Both the position numbers and the translations under genes were made by a program. From Monosporascus cannonballus (Eukaryota; Ascomycota; Sordariomycetes; Xylariales), in contig QJNS01000229.1 of NCBI GenBank assembly GCA_004154925.1, positions 60,517 through 124,516 on the forward strand: 64,000 bases of DNA. The letters are read 5' to 3'. The notes below the pieces were generated by a model. That model was not told the DNA's origin. It made no database searches and saw only the letters and a list, made by a program, of their open reading frames with translations. Shown here piece after piece: positions 23,386 to 36,700 of this stretch (the first letter of the stretch is position 1; each line of letters opens with the position of its first letter).

Positions 23386-24837
23386 CTACCTGAACTTCCT
23401 ATCCCTCTCAAAGTCCTGCTTGACTTGTTCATACAATGCGTCGTTGGTGATCACGTCCCAGCCTGTCATGGCCATTGCCTTCCCGGACACTACTGTCCTC
23501 TCATGCGCGACAGCGGTTCCTGCTGCCTTGGTAAATCCGACCGTGTGGTTCTTGGATCCATCGTCCACCGGAATACCAATACTTGCATGCAGGGCGGGTA
23601 TCGCGTAGGAAACATTGCCCTGATCTGTGGCTGCGGCAATGGGCCCCTCGGATTTCAGGACTTTGATACCGTTGGCGGCCATTTGCTGCTGGAATGAGCT
23701 GCACAGGGCTTCATTGACACGCAAATCGGCGTACCCTGCCTTTTCTTCAATATCCAACTTACAACCGGTAGCAAGCGCGCCAGCCTCCATGCACCGACGG
23801 ATTCTGCCTCCAAGGTTCCTCGCGCCCCTAATCGTGGGGCTTCTGGCCGTATACTCAGTTTTTGTGAGTGCGGGTATGGCATTGGAAGTGGGCTTTGGGG
23901 CTTCAACAATAGCACCATGGATTCTCTCCGGGGGCTGAATCTGCTGTCGCAGCATCGAAATGTTGACATAGGCTGAGACTAGGGCATCGAGCGCATTGAC
24001 GCCCTCCCATGGCGTGGCTCCGGCATGGGCACTGACGCCATGGTAGGTGCCTTGTAGGTTGTAGGATGCGACGGATGAGAACCCTGCAGAGCCCAAGACG
24101 CCTTTGTCTGTATATTCGGCATCTGACATTGGGTGCCTGTGTCGCAGTCAGCTCCTTCTGCTCTCTGGCAACAGTACAGTGAGCCCGGGGGCAGGAATCC
24201 CTACATCATCAGCGACACATCCACCTTCTCATACGCTCCGGCATTGAGTAGATCAATTTTTCCACCTCCATCTTCTTCAGCCGGTGTCCCAAGGAGTTGC
24301 ACCCGCCCATCGATTCCGAACTGCTTTAGGGCATAAGAGAGAGCAATGAATCCAGTCACACTGGCCGTGGCAATGAGGTTATGGCCGCAGGCGTGTCCAA
24401 TTCCCGGGAGTGCATCGTACTCTGCGTTGAAATTGACAGTCCTGCCACCATTCCCGCTAATGACTTCAAATGCCGTTTTCAAGCCGTACGCATGTCGCGT
24501 CACCTGGTAGCCGAGTCCTTCCAGGAAGTCACAGATAGCATTATGGGCGTTGTGCTCCTTGTACGCGAGCTCCGGGTTCTCGTGGATCTGTGCTCACGGT
24601 ACAGCTTAGCAACTGAGTGCGGTGGCCATTGTGACACAGTCGTGAGCTACTTACATACTTATTAAGAGCTCTAAGCTTCGTTTCAAGGTTTAGAATATAG
24701 TTGTGTATTGCGTTTTGCACCGCGGCATTTGATGGCAGCGTTCGGTGGCTGTTAACTGCGGTCTTGGCCAGGTCAACGGAATCCGCCATTGGTACACTCA
24801 TTATGGCATCTAGTGATAAAGAGTGTGTTATGCCCAA
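23386..24837 (-). CDS. M20-family amidohydrolase/dipeptidase (three exons)
   Basis: Exons 24837-24655, 24587-24205 and 24136-23386; introns of 67 nt (GTAAGT...AGCACAG) and 68 nt (GTAGGG...ACACAG). Product 438 aa, the usual length for the M20D (PM20D2/ACY1L2-like) group. Joining exons gives RALNKY|IHENPELAYKE and SLM|MHPMSDAEY, so both junctions restore conserved blocks. Metal and catalytic features visible: EYDALPGIGHACGHN (His/Cys ligands), TPAEEDGGGK (catalytic Glu pair), MMHP, the dimerisation stretch HGVSAHAGATPWEGVNALD, and a C-terminal KNHTVGF His. It should be a cytosolic two-metal hydrolase of an amide or dipeptide bond; substrate not readable. Start chosen at the first Met, with MSVPMADSVD a possible alternative. 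Intact, no RIP damage, although a Gypsy LTR begins 203 bp upstream. Confidence 0.85.
24137..24204 (-). other. Intron 2 of the M20 gene
   Basis: 68 nt, phase 2, GTAGGG donor and CACAG acceptor. Splicing restores the conserved Met-His-Pro; unspliced sequence hits TAG at once. Confidence 0.75.
24588..24654 (-). other. Intron 1 of the M20 gene
   Basis: 67 nt, phase 0, GTAAGT donor. GTATGT six bases upstream is a competing donor but breaks the frame. Confidence 0.75.
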
Positions 24838-25039
24838 AGCGCTGCTTGAAGGGGGTTGGCCAGTTTAATAATAAGGGCTTCAAGCGCTGTCCGGGAGCCT
24901 CGACAAAGGCCTTGATCGACAACGCTTTTTAAGGCTCGAATAAGGGGCTAGTGGCCTACTTGGTTGGTGTCTGGTGGAATAAAAACATCCATGTTAGGTA
25001 CCGCTCGGAGAGGAGTAGCAGTGCCGATCATACCATTTT
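24838..25039 (-). promoter_or_regulatory. Truncated promoter interval of the M20 gene
   Basis: Only about 200 bp separates the M20 start codon from the Gypsy B LTR. ATTTT at 25035-25039 is the left target duplication. No clear TATA box was recognised; native promoter sequence further upstream was displaced by the insertion. Confidence 0.45.
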
Positions 25040-25421
25040 TGTTATGACCTAACGGGTTGCGGCCTCAGAAAACGGTCGCAACAAGAAAATGACTAAGCCA
25101 TGTGGCTTAAGTCACGTAATAGCTCGACAGGATCGATCATAAAGCCCATGGAGCCAGGTTCGACAGGATCGATCGTAAAGCCCATAAAGCCAAACTCGAT
25201 AAAACAGGAAAATCAAATATATATACGTTTATTATTTCCATAATTTAAATAACTTTAACTTACAACATTTGTTAATATTAATTATTTATAATACGTTTTT
25301 ATACTCTTAATATTAAAAAATATAATTAAGTTATTTATTATTATAAAGTTTTACGATAATTCTGTTAATATAAATCTGTACGATTAAAATTTAATAATTA
25401 GTTAAACTTTTAGCCGTTATA
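25040..25421 (+). repeat. 5' LTR of element B
   Basis: 382 bp. The first about 150 bases keep normal GC and the rest is heavily AT-shifted, the mirror image of the 3' LTR. Confidence 0.9.
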
Positions 25422-28400
25422 CGTTATAAGTTTTTATTCAGTAATACCGTTAAATTCTAAGCAATATCGCCGATATTATATCTACTAGCAAGCAGCCCGA
25501 ATAACTTATTTACCAGGTTTTTAATTACCCAAATACTGGAATAAAATCCGAAAAAAAAGAAAAAACCTTGCTTTTCTCGTAAAGACGTTTTTCGACGACT
25601 GGATATTATAAACAAATATATTATTCAGTTTAAAAGAAATAACAATACTTTTACGATATCTCTTTAAACCGCCTATAAAAAACTTAAGAAATTTTTTTTC
25701 GAAACCGGAAAACCTTTTCGAACAAACCAGGTTATCCAGCTAAATTTTATTAAAGAACTAGGAAAAGTCCTTAAACTTTTTAAGCCAGAATTTTTCGACG
25801 GAACTTCGACCAAATTATAATTATTCCTAATTTAATACCGAATATACTTCGAGTATTTTTTTTATTCGATTTATTATATTTATTATACAAATTAAATTCT
25901 TAATTTAACAACTTACGGAAAATGCAATTATTTAATTTAAATCCGTTATAAAGGAATACGTTATTTAGATAGTCGAAAAACGAAACTCGGATATAATAAA
26001 AATTTATAATAATTACGAATAATTCGAAAAAATATTAACAAAAACTTTTAAAATAATAAACGAAAAAGTAAAAACAGAAATACAAATTTAACAGTTATAA
26101 TAAAAAGGATTAATATGTAATTACGGTAATATATTAATTTAGTAAATTGCAAAATTAAATTAAGGACAAAAAATATTAATAATTAAGTTTTTAAACGGCA
26201 TAAAAAATATAATTTTTTTTAAATTCGATTAGCCTAATTATTTATCAGATGATATCATTATGGCAGTTAAGATTAAGGATTAATAATACGTTTAACGTAT
26301 TAAAAATATCAAAGGGACAAATAATAATAAACCACGATATACGGCTAATACCAACGTTTTTCGATATAATAATATTTTTTACGACACACAACCAGGATTT
26401 CTGAAATTAAAAGTTTTTTATAAACAAAATTAAAGCCAAATTAAATAAAATAATTAAAACGAAATGAGATAGAAGGTAATATAATATAAGGTAGTTAAGA
26501 AACCTCGTTAAAATAATTAAAAACCTATACCTAAGGGATAATCCAAAAAGAATTAAAAGAACGGAAACAAATCTATTAACATAATTTAACCTAAGTATAT
26601 ATCAGATTTCTTATAGTAAAAAATCCAACAAAAACCATTATAATAAGAAATTCGACGAAAAATACAAAAAGTAAAAAAGCTGGTTCAACAAATATCGCAA
26701 ATGTAACAAAAAACATTATAAGGATAATTATGCGAATACCAGGATTAAATAGAAACAAATTTATCTCAGAACCTCCGATCGATACGGCAAAATATACGCT
26801 ACATATTGTTAGCGATAAAAATATCCCGATTACGAAAAATAAAAATAATATATTTACGTACGAATTACTTATATATATTATGAAGAATTCCATTTTTAAA
26901 CCGTATCGGAAATAATGAAAATAATAAATAATAATGTTGATATTTTTTAATTTATTACCTTAGAAAATATTTAATAGCTGGCTGAAATAAAAAATTGGCC
27001 TAATGAAAAATAATACTTATAAAAAAACCGTTATGTTAATTTTAATAATATAATTATTAAACAGAAAAGAAATTAATTAAACGCATAATAAAAAAGCATT
27101 CTTAGAAAATTATTATAAATTTTTATTTTTATTTAGCATTTATTATAAACTCTTATAAAGAAAAGGTTATTAAGAAAAACATACGTTAATTATAAAGAAT
27201 TTCGAAAACGATAATTAGAATAACATATCATAAAATATAATTGCAAACATAAAAAAAGAATTTATTTAATAGCGAAATCAATTATAGCAACATTAAGAAC
27301 AATTAATATAATTGGAAAAAATAATATATTAATAATAACGGCAAATATAATAATTTATCGTATTAAACGAAAAAACGCAAAAAGAATTTAATAAATTCAA
27401 ATAGAAATTAAAAGAAAAAGAAAATTTATAAAAAAGCCGCGAAATAACGAAATCTAAAAAAATTAAAAGGAATTTTTACGAAAATCTTTAAATGCGATAA
27501 ATAAAAAATATTAATAATTTTCTTATTTTAAATATACGAATCGAAACGTATTAATATACCGCAATAATAAATTGCGGAACTTTAAGCCAAAAAATATATT
27601 ATATTAAATATAATAAATAAACTTAAACTGTTAAAAAATACAAATAAAAACCTTATATAATAACGAATACTAAAAGTTAAGAATTCGTTTACAATAACGG
27701 AAAAATCATATACTAAATTAATTATTTCGAGATTTTTATTTAAGGACGATATTAAGTAATTAATTTCGATATCGTTTTATTTAGAAATTACAATATGATT
27801 TTAGAATTACCATAAATACGTTAATACGGAATTTTGATTAACGGAAAAACTGCTTAGATAAAATTTACTTTATTTTCTATTAATAAATAAAAGAAAACAA
27901 ATTAAGATCTTAATATTCGGTCGATAATAACGATAAGTGGAAATATAAAAATACGATAGAAATCTTATTACCTAAAAGAACAAAATATAAAAAAGAATAG
28001 TATTAAGAAAATACCATATATCGTTATTACTATTAAGACGAAATTAAAGTAATTAAATAACCATATAAAATAATAATAACATCCCAGAAGCTAGAAAACT
28101 TAATTAATATGCTACTATAATACCACAGATATAAGCAGTTTTTCAAGAAAAAGCTTAATACAAATTTATCAAAATATAGCAAATAGGATTATAAAATAAT
28201 TCTTAAAAAAAATTCCTCGACGAAGTTTTACCTTATTTATAACTTTAGCGGAACGAATTACGTACTTTTAAAGAATACCTAAAAAATCGGTCCTAAAAAG
28301 GATAAATTCGACTTTCGAAATTATTAGCAAAATATCTTATGTGTTTTATATTAAAAAAAACGGAAAATTGCGATTTATGGTTAATTATTGACAACTAAAG

Positions 28401-30954
28401 AATATTATTATTAAAGATTAAATATTATTATCTTTAATTACGGAAATAAAAAACCAACTTTACGGAACCAAATAATTTAAAATATTCGATTTTAAAAATA
28501 AAAAGAATTTTATTAAAATTAAAAAAGGATACGAAAAAAATAACTTTTAAAACGAAATACGGATTATTTAAATATTTGGTTATATTAATAGGATTTACGA
28601 ATATACCAGCAACCTTTTAACGGATAATTAATTATATATTATAAACGTATTTCGATGTTTTCGTTATTCATTATTTTAATGACATTTTTATTTTTTTACA
28701 ATCGGAAAAAGCATATATAAAATACGTTTATAAGGTTTTTAAGTTTTTTAATACGCAAAATTATTTGTTAACGTAAAAAAAAGTTAATTTTGTAAATAAA
28801 AATAAGATATTTAAAAGATATTATTATTTTAAAATATATTAGGATAAACTCTAAAAAATGGTTATAATTATAAAATAGTAAACGTTATTAATAATTAAAA
28901 AAGTATAGGCATTTTTCGGAGTCGTTAATTATTACAGGAAGTTTATTCGAAATTTTAATAAAATAATTATACTTTTAACGAACTTTACGAAAAAAAAGTT
29001 AAAATACATATTAGATACGGAAAAAATATTTTAAGATATTAAGAACATAATTATTAACGAATTAATATTAATTATGTACAATTTCAACCGCCTCATTAAA
29101 CTAAAAACCGATATTTCGGATTATACGTTAAAGGTAATAATCAGATAACGAAATAATTAAAGCAAATTGTATCTTATTTTATTTTTTTCGTATAAATTAA
29201 AAGGAGTTAACTTTAATTACGGCATATTAAATAAGGAATTTATAGCCATTATTATAGCATTTAAAAAGTTTAGGTACTTTTTAAAAGAAAGTATGTATTA
29301 AATTAAAATTTATACGGATTATTAAAATTTTATCCCATTTATTATAATTAAGAAATTTACCGGACAATAATTGCGTTATGTAGGAAAATTGGTGAACTTC
29401 GATTTTGTTATTATTTATTAAAAAAAGCTTAAAAAAATAAAGTAAATTTCTTAAGCAGATAAACGGATTTCGAAAAAAAACTGGTTAAAATTAATTATAA
29501 AATTTTTAATACTATTATAAAAAGATATTTACGTTTACGACAAATTGCGATAATTCGAGTAATACCTTTCGATATGTATTAAAAGATCTAATAATATAAC
29601 GACGGTTTTCCAAAAAAAAAACTAAAAAACAAATAAGATATAAATTTCAAAAAAATATTCAAAGGATTTAATACAAAAAATACATAAATATTAATTATAC
29701 GGATATCCAGAGATTTATAAAATCTTAAAACGATTTTAATATCTATATTCCTTTTTAAAATAAGATTAACGGTAAAGAAAATTATACGGTAATATAATAT
29801 TTGTGTTAGAACGAAAACTCGACAATAAAACTATACGAAAAATTACAGTTATTATTAATTGCAAAACGACAATAATATTTAATTATATTTGATTTTTTTA
29901 TAAAACTTCCTATATTAAAAAATCCAGTTATAAAAATATAATACGATAGCATTTTCGTAATTATAAATCCATTTACGAAATTTTCTTATTTTTTACTATA
30001 TTACGAAAATACAAGACGCCGAATACATAATATATATATTTTTAAATATATTTTTAATATATACGGATTATTAATAAAAACTATTTTAAATAAAAGATTC
30101 ATATTTATATTAACGTTTTAATAAGGTTTACTAGTAAATATCGGCCTAAATTATAAGTTATTTAACGTATTTAAACACTAAATAAATAAATAAATAAAAC
30201 GAATAAAACAAATTTTAAAAGCTTATTTACAATATTATATTAATTATAAATAAAATATTAGGTTAAGAAATTATTAATCGTATAACGAATTTATATTATT
30301 AGTTATTACGAAAGCATTAAAATAATATTAACGAACGTAAATTTTGGTTTTATTTTAAAAATTTATAAAAAGGCATACGATAAGGATTTAATTAATATTA
30401 AAATAAGTTTTAAATTAAAATAATTACAATAGTTATACTAGAAAATAACAATAAAATTGGAATTCGTACGAAATTAAATAAATAAATTTTGTAACCGGAA
30501 AAAATTAAAAACAATTAATTTTGGAAAAAGAAAAATAATTTTTTTCGTTATAAAAATATTTAAATAAGGTAACGTAATAAAAAATTCGATTTCAAATATA
30601 TTAGCCAATATAAAATTATTAAAAAAATCTTAGAAAGTAATTATTAATTAGAACTTTTACCAAAAGTTAAACCTTATTTAATTTTCTATATTTCTTTATT
30701 CGAATTAATAATAAATATAATCAAAGTGCATATAATATAAAACGATATAAAAATAAAGAACGAACAAACGTACGAAATAAAAAAGATTTTTAATATGTAA
30801 AAATAAAATAGATTTACTTAGTATTTAATCAAATGAAAAAAACGTTTAAATTTCGAAAATATCTAGGAACCTGTTAAAAACTTTATTGGAGCCTAACGCC
30901 TGTTAAAAACCTTTTATTAATAACGCCGAAATTACCAAAAACGAAGGTCCCTTA

Positions 30955-31536
30955 ATTAATAAACGACCAGTCGGTAAATTCCAGGTTGGACCAGTCGAAA
31001 GAAGGTACGGCTTTTGCCGAAATGGCCTTAGCGGTCTTTAATTCGGCCTATTTTCCCCAACGTTTTAGCTTATCCAATTTCTCCAGGAACCGAAGCTTAC
31101 GGAATAACATACGTATTATACAATCGGTCCAAAATTTCTTTTGCTTTCGAAGGCGGCGAACCTTGGCCTACGTTTATTCCGCTTCCTTTTTAACTTTCTT
31201 AAATTCCGTTTTAACTTTAAAATAGTTAATAACAAGTTTTTCACGTTAAAAAGTAAAAAGATTATTAATATTATAAAAGCCTTGGTTCCGCGTTATGCAT
31301 TTTTCGTACCGGGAGAAATCCGACGAAAAAATACGACAAAATAATAATCCGTAACGAGTATAATAAGAATACATAAGTATATCTACAGTTCGAAAAGTAA
31401 TTAATTTAAGCAAGTTATTTTGCTTTTTCGTTTTTCGATTAATTAAATTTTTAATACGACCTAATATAAAGGCAAAAGAAAACTTACGAAAAAAAAAGAA
31501 ATTTTTAGGATGAAAATTGTAGAAAAAGAAGATCAT
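30955..31536 (-). pseudogene. Antisense coiled-coil-like ORF remnant of element B
   Basis: Minus-strand frame starting inside or beside the 3' LTR junction and running toward pol. The first stretch to 31246 is open. After a stop it continues as REKLVINYFKVKTEFKKVKKE, two TAA/TAG codons, then KVRRLRKQKKFWTD and FRKLRFLEKLDKLKRWG, another TAG, and AELKTAKAISAK, ending at a TAA near 30955. Lys/Arg/Glu-rich with heptad-like Leu spacing. The motif RRLRKQKK has an intact CAA at 31143-31141, while elements A, C, D and E have TAA/TAG at the same place. Function unknown. Confidence 0.65.
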
Positions 31537-31917
31537 ATTATAATATAACGAATTGCGGCCTTAGAAAACGGTCGTAATAAGAAAATGATTAAGCTATATA
31601 GGTCGAATTACGTAATAACTCGATAGGATCGATCGTAAAGCCCATAATGCCAGGCTCGACAGAATCGATCGTAAAGCCCATAGAGCCAGGCTTAATAAGA
31701 TGGGAGAATCAAATATATATACGCTTATTAGTTCTATAATCTAGATAACTTTAGCTTGCAATACTTATTAATAATAATCGTTTATAATACACTTTTGCGC
31801 CCTTAATATTAAAAGATATAACTAAGTAATTTATTGCTATAAAGTCCTACGATATTTCTGCCAACATAAACCCGTACGACTAAGGTTTAATAGTTGGTTA
31901 AACTCCTAGCCGTCACA
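31536..31917 (+). repeat. 3' LTR of element B
   Basis: 382 bp. The outer right part ends CTCCTAGCCGTCACA unmutated; the inner left part is AT-shifted. Confidence 0.9.
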
Positions 31918-31922
31918 ATTTT

Positions 31923-32120
31923 AGACATAGCTAGCTCTTTTTCTTCCCATCAAGGTATTCGGCCCTTTTACCTTAACACTTTTGAAACTATATAACGATA
32001 TTGGCGATAATTAGTCACGGATTCGATAAAGATTAATATTTAACTGTTGTTTTAAAAGTTATTTATTAGAGTATATCTAAAAAATATTATATTCGTTAAT
32101 TATTTGTTAACAAAGAATAA
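31923..32120. other. Short spacer between elements B and C
   Basis: About 200 bp, normal composition at the left and AT-rich toward element C. No gene. Confidence 0.5.
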
Positions 32121-32125
32121 TATTA

Positions 32126-32541
32126 TATTACGACCTAACGGTTTTAGCTTCTAGAAAACGGTCGAAATCTTTAAAAAGCCAAATTCTGACTAAGCCAAGA
32201 AGTCACGTAACTGGCTCAAAGAACTTAAGGGCTCTAACAGGTCAAACGAGCTTAAGCCAATTAAACATTAAGAGGGCTTAAGAAGGCTCAGAAGGACTTA
32301 ATTAAAAAAATGTCGTTAAGCCATAATAAGCCGCTTGAACTAAAAATAAAATATATACGTTTATTATTTCCTTAATTGAAATAATATTAATTTGCAATAA
32401 TATATCTTTCTTTATAACGTTTTTAATATTACGAAATTTAATATATTTTTATATTTATTATATAAACTTTCGCGATATTTCTGTTAATATAAATTCGTAC
32501 GACATAAGTTTTTTAATTGATTACATCGTTTAGCCGTTATA
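32126..32541 (+). repeat. 5' LTR of element C
   Basis: 416 bp, begins TATTACGACCTAACGG and ends TAGCCGTTATA, AT-shifted toward its inner end. The U3 module holds AGCTTAAG-like units. Confidence 0.85.
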
Positions 32542-33264
32542 AGTTATAAGCCTTTATTTAATAACATTATTATACTTTAAACAATCTCGCCGACATTATA
32601 TCTACTAGCAAACAACTCGAATAACCTACTTATCAGGTCCTTAACAACTCGGACACTAGAATATAATCTAAGAAAAAAAGAAACAGCCGTGCGTTTTTCG
32701 AAAAAAAGGTTTTCAACGTCTGAATATTATGAACAAATGAATTATTTAGCTTGAAAAGAACAAAAATGATCTTACAGCGTTCTTTTAAGGCATTTATAAA
32801 AAACTTAAGGAAAAAAGAAAAGCTCCTAAAATTAGAGAGCTCTTTTAGGCAAACCAGGTTATATAGCTAAATTTTACTAAAAAACTAAGAAAAATTCTTA
32901 AGTCCTTTAAACCAGAACCTTTTAACGGAACTTTAATTAAATTATAATTATTTTTAAACTAATGTCGAGCTTACTTTAGGTATGTTTTATTCGACTTATT
33001 ACGTTTATTATACGAATCGTATTTACGTTTAAACGGCTTATCGGAAATAGAGCCACCTAATTTAGGCCTACTATAAGAGAATATGTTATTTTATCGGCGA
33101 AAAACACAAAATCTGGAAAGAATGCGAATTTATATCGACTACAGACAATTTAAACAAATATTAACGAAAATTTTGAAATAATAAAAGAAAAAACAAAAGC
33201 CGAAACACAAATTCAATAATTACGATAAAAGAAGTTAATATCTAATTACGGCAATACGCTTATT

Positions 33265-33583
33265 TGTTATGACCCAACTAAGAGAGGGTCTCGGAAACGG
33301 CCACTTGGTGACCGAAACAGGACCCAAGTGGGTCGAAACCACGTGACATGGATCCGGAGTGATCCAAGGGATCCAACGGGATCCATGAAAAGATATATAC
33401 GCTCATTATTTCCATAGTCTAGATAGCATCAGCTTGCAATAAAACATCGTTACCCAAGGCATCCTTGGTATTACGAGACGTGACACGTTACTGTATCTAT
33501 TGCTCAGTTTCTCACGATACTCCTGCCAATATAAACCCGTACGACTAAGGTTTAATAGTTGGTTAAACCCCCTAGCCGTCACA
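33265..33583 (+). repeat. Solo LTR inserted in element C
   Basis: 319 bp, from TGTTATGACCC to CTAGCCGTCACA, flanked by TTATT (33260-33264, 33584-33588). Nearly free of RIP despite lying in RIP-degraded sequence. Contains a GGATCC/GATCC-rich module at about 33349-33390, then ATATATACGCTCATTATT and the family 3' signature. Confidence 0.92.
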
Positions 33584-33624
33584 TTATTTAGCTAGCATCC
33601 AAGCTAAATTAAGAGCAAAAAACG

Positions 33625-33754
33625 TGTTACGGCCTGGTCACCCGTAAGAGCTCCAGTATATATGCAGCTGTAAGCACCAAGATGATTGCCACAATTGCGA
33701 TCATTTCACCGATCTTTTGCCCTAGTGGCGTGATGGTATGGTGCAGCCATAACA
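33625..33754 (-). mobile_element. Mini-element copy 2 (130 bp)
   Basis: Read on the minus strand it runs from TGTTATGGCTGCAC to CAGGCCGTAACA. It is flanked by AAACG on both sides (33620-33624, 33755-33759). The ends form an imperfect inverted repeat (TGTTAYGGCYG). GC-richer than the surrounding sequence. Candidates are a solo LTR of a very small (TRIM/SMART-type) retroelement or a MITE. Confidence 0.85.
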
Positions 33755-36700
33755 AAACGTTAATAACTAAATTTTTCGATAATCTAAAGAAAAGAATATA
33801 AAAAGTTTTTTCAAACTTAACCGACCCGACTATGTATCGGATTTTATCGTTATAGCGGTCAAAATTGACGACCGGCAATATATCTGGCGTACTAAAAACA
33901 TCAAAGGAAAAAATAACAACAAATTTCGATATACGGCTACCATCGAGATTTATAAAGATTAGGATAACGAAGAAAATAAATTGGAACCAGATCAAATATT
34001 TTAATTATAATAAAGTAAGGTATAAAGCAGCGTAATACAAGACATATAAAAAAGCCGCGTTAAAATAACTGAAAACTCGTACTCGAAGAATAATCGAGAA
34101 AAAAATCAAAAGAACGAAAATAAATTTATTAACATAATTCGAGTTAAGTACGTACCAGGCGCAGCATGGCGAAAAGTTCAATAGGGGATATAAAAAGTCA
34201 AAACACTGGCCTAGAAAATGTCTAAAAAATAACGAAATACCTTTAAGATATGGTTGAAAAGATATCAGGAGTAGACGAAGAATATATATTCTAGAACTTC
34301 GATGAATATGGCAAAATACGTGCTATATATTATCGACAACAAAAATACCTTGGTTATAAAGAACAAAAAAGATATATACATAAAGGGATTACTCGCATAT
34401 ATTATAAGAATTCGAGTTTCTAAATCCAACCAAAAATAAGAAAACGATAAATAATAATATCGGCATTTTCAATCAATAGCTCCGGAAACAGATATTTACC
34501 AGCTAGCTGAAGCAAAAAGGTAATTCGAAAAAAAGCAATACCTGTAAAAAGACCTTTTCTGTCACTACGAATAATATATTTACCAAACGTAAAAAAAGTT
34601 AATCCAGTACATAATAAAAAAATACTGCTAAAAAGCCATTATAAATTTCTATTTCCAATTAATATTTATTACATACCTAAATAAAAACTATTATTAAAAA
34701 ATACCTTAATTTATAAGCAAACTTTAAAACGACAAATAATACGACGTATAGTAAAATACGGTTAAAACTATAGAAAAACGATTTACTTAGTAAGAAAAAG
34801 AATTACAGCAAAGCCAAAAATAATTAATATAGTTCGAAAAAATAATACTTCGACAATAACGACAGATATAACAGCTTAACGTGCTGTACGAAAAAAACAT
34901 AGACCAAACTCGATAAACTCGAAAAGAAGGTTAAAAAACGAAAGTTACCTATAAAAAAGCTACAGGATAACGAAACCTTGAAAAATTAAAAGAATTTCTA
35001 AAAAACTTTAAACACAATAATAAAAACCGTTAATAACCTTATCATCTTAGATATACGAATCGGAATATATTGATATATCGTAATAATAGACTACGAAATT
35101 CTAGGCAGAAATTACATTATACTAAATGTGCTTAACAAGCTCAAATTATTATAAAAATACAAATTAAAACCTTATACAGTTACGAATGCCAAAAATCAGC
35201 AATTCGTTTACTACAATAAAAAAGTCTTACGCGAAATCAATTACCTCGAGATTTTTATTAAAGAATAATACCAAATGATTAATTTCGACATCGTTTTATT
35301 TAAGAATTACAACATAATCTTAGAATTACTATGAATACTGCAGTATAAAGTTTTAATCGACTGAGAAACTAGCTAAGTAAAGTTTGCCTTACTTTCTTTA
35401 GATAAACAAAAGAAAAATATAAGATCTTAATATTGGATCGAAAATGGCGACGATTTATGCATAAGGATACGATAGAAACCTTACTACCGAAAAAAACAAA
35501 ATATAAAAAAATGGGTATTGAAGAAAAATACGACGTATTATTATTACTATTAAAACAAAATTAAGATAACTAAATAACTATTTCAAATAACAATCTTAAA
35601 AATCGGAAATTTTAACCAATATATCATTATAATACCTGAGATATAAAGAGCTTTTTAGGGAAAAACTCGATACAAAATTACTAGAATATAACAAGTAAAA
35701 TTATAAAATAATCCTGAAAAAAGAATCTTTAACAAAGTTTTGTCTTATTTATAATCTTAACAAAAATAAATTACGTACTTTTAAAAAAATACCTGGAAAA
35801 TGGGTTACAAAAGAGATAAATTCGACCTTCGAATTCATTAGCAAAATATCTTATATTTTTTATATCTAAGAAAAACGAGAAATTATAACTTGTAGTTAAT
35901 TATCGATAATTAAACGATATCATTATTAAAAATCAAGTACCATTACCCTTGATTACGGAAATCAAAAATCGACTTTATGACGCCAAATGGTTTACAGTAT
36001 TTAAACTTCAAAATATATACAACCTTACCAGGATTAAAAAAAATGCAAATAGAAAATAAGTTTTAGAATAAAATACGGACTATTTAAGGATTTAATTACG
36101 CTAAAAGATCTTACGAACGTACTAGCAGTCTTTCAGCGAATAGTTAATTATGTATTACACAAATACCTTGCCGATTTTGTTGATTGTTACTTCGATAATA
36201 TTTTTGTTTTTTTCGAAAACAGAAAAAATGTATGTAGAATATATTTACAAAGTCCTTTAATCTTTACAAAATGTAAAGCTGCTTATTAATACAAAAAAAG
36301 GTTCATTCTATAAATAAAAAATAGAATATCGAGGACATATTATTATCTCAAGATTTATCAAAATAGACCCTAAGAAAATCGCGATAATTATAGAATAATA
36401 AACGCTAACCATAGTTAAAAAGGTACAAGTATTCCTTGGATTCGCCAACTATTACAGGAAATTCATTCGAAACTTTAGCAGAATAACTATATCTTAAACC
36501 AATTTTATTAAAAAAAATTTAGATAAACGTCCGAAATAAAAAAAGCATTTCAGAAAATTAGAAATGCAATTATTAACGAACCAGTGCTAATTATATACGA
36601 TTTAATACGCCTCGTTAAACTAAAAATCAATATTTCGGATTACGTATTAAACGTAATAATCGGATAACGAAATACTTAAGACAAATCATATATTATTATA

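Larger units (their letters stand above)
25040..31917 (+). mobile_element. Gypsy LTR retrotransposon B (RIP-degraded)
   Basis: Two 382-bp LTRs (25040-25421 and 31536-31917) and a perfect ATTTT target duplication (25035-25039, 31918-31922). Length 6,878 bp. In order on the plus strand: a Gag zinc-knuckle remnant near 26685-26730 (KCNKKHYKDNYA with a Cys changed to Tyr), reverse transcriptase near 28360-28720 (RFMVNY, LITEIKNQLYGTK, and YFNDIF at about 28672-28690 where YxDD belongs), RNase H, integrase from about 29690, and the integrase tail near 30593 (KFDFKYI, KILESNY, LELLPKVKPY). Stops mostly fall where Gln or Trp is expected. A degraded antisense frame fills the space before the 3' LTR. 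Dead copy. Confidence 0.92.

Noticed and set aside
23263..23697. 144-codon plus-strand frame with Cys-rich composition
   Set aside because: Antisense shadow of the M20 gene's last exon.
26591..26893. Hydrophobic 100-codon minus-strand frame in element B
   Set aside because: It is the shadow of the Gag zinc-knuckle region on the plus strand; hydrophobicity comes from AT-rich codons.
33627..33995. 122-codon minus-strand frame with a hydrophobic segment
   Set aside because: Its end is the mini-element read through; the similar peptide at 39392 exists only because the same non-coding repeat is inserted there. There is no shared ATG and the flanks are unrelated degraded sequence.
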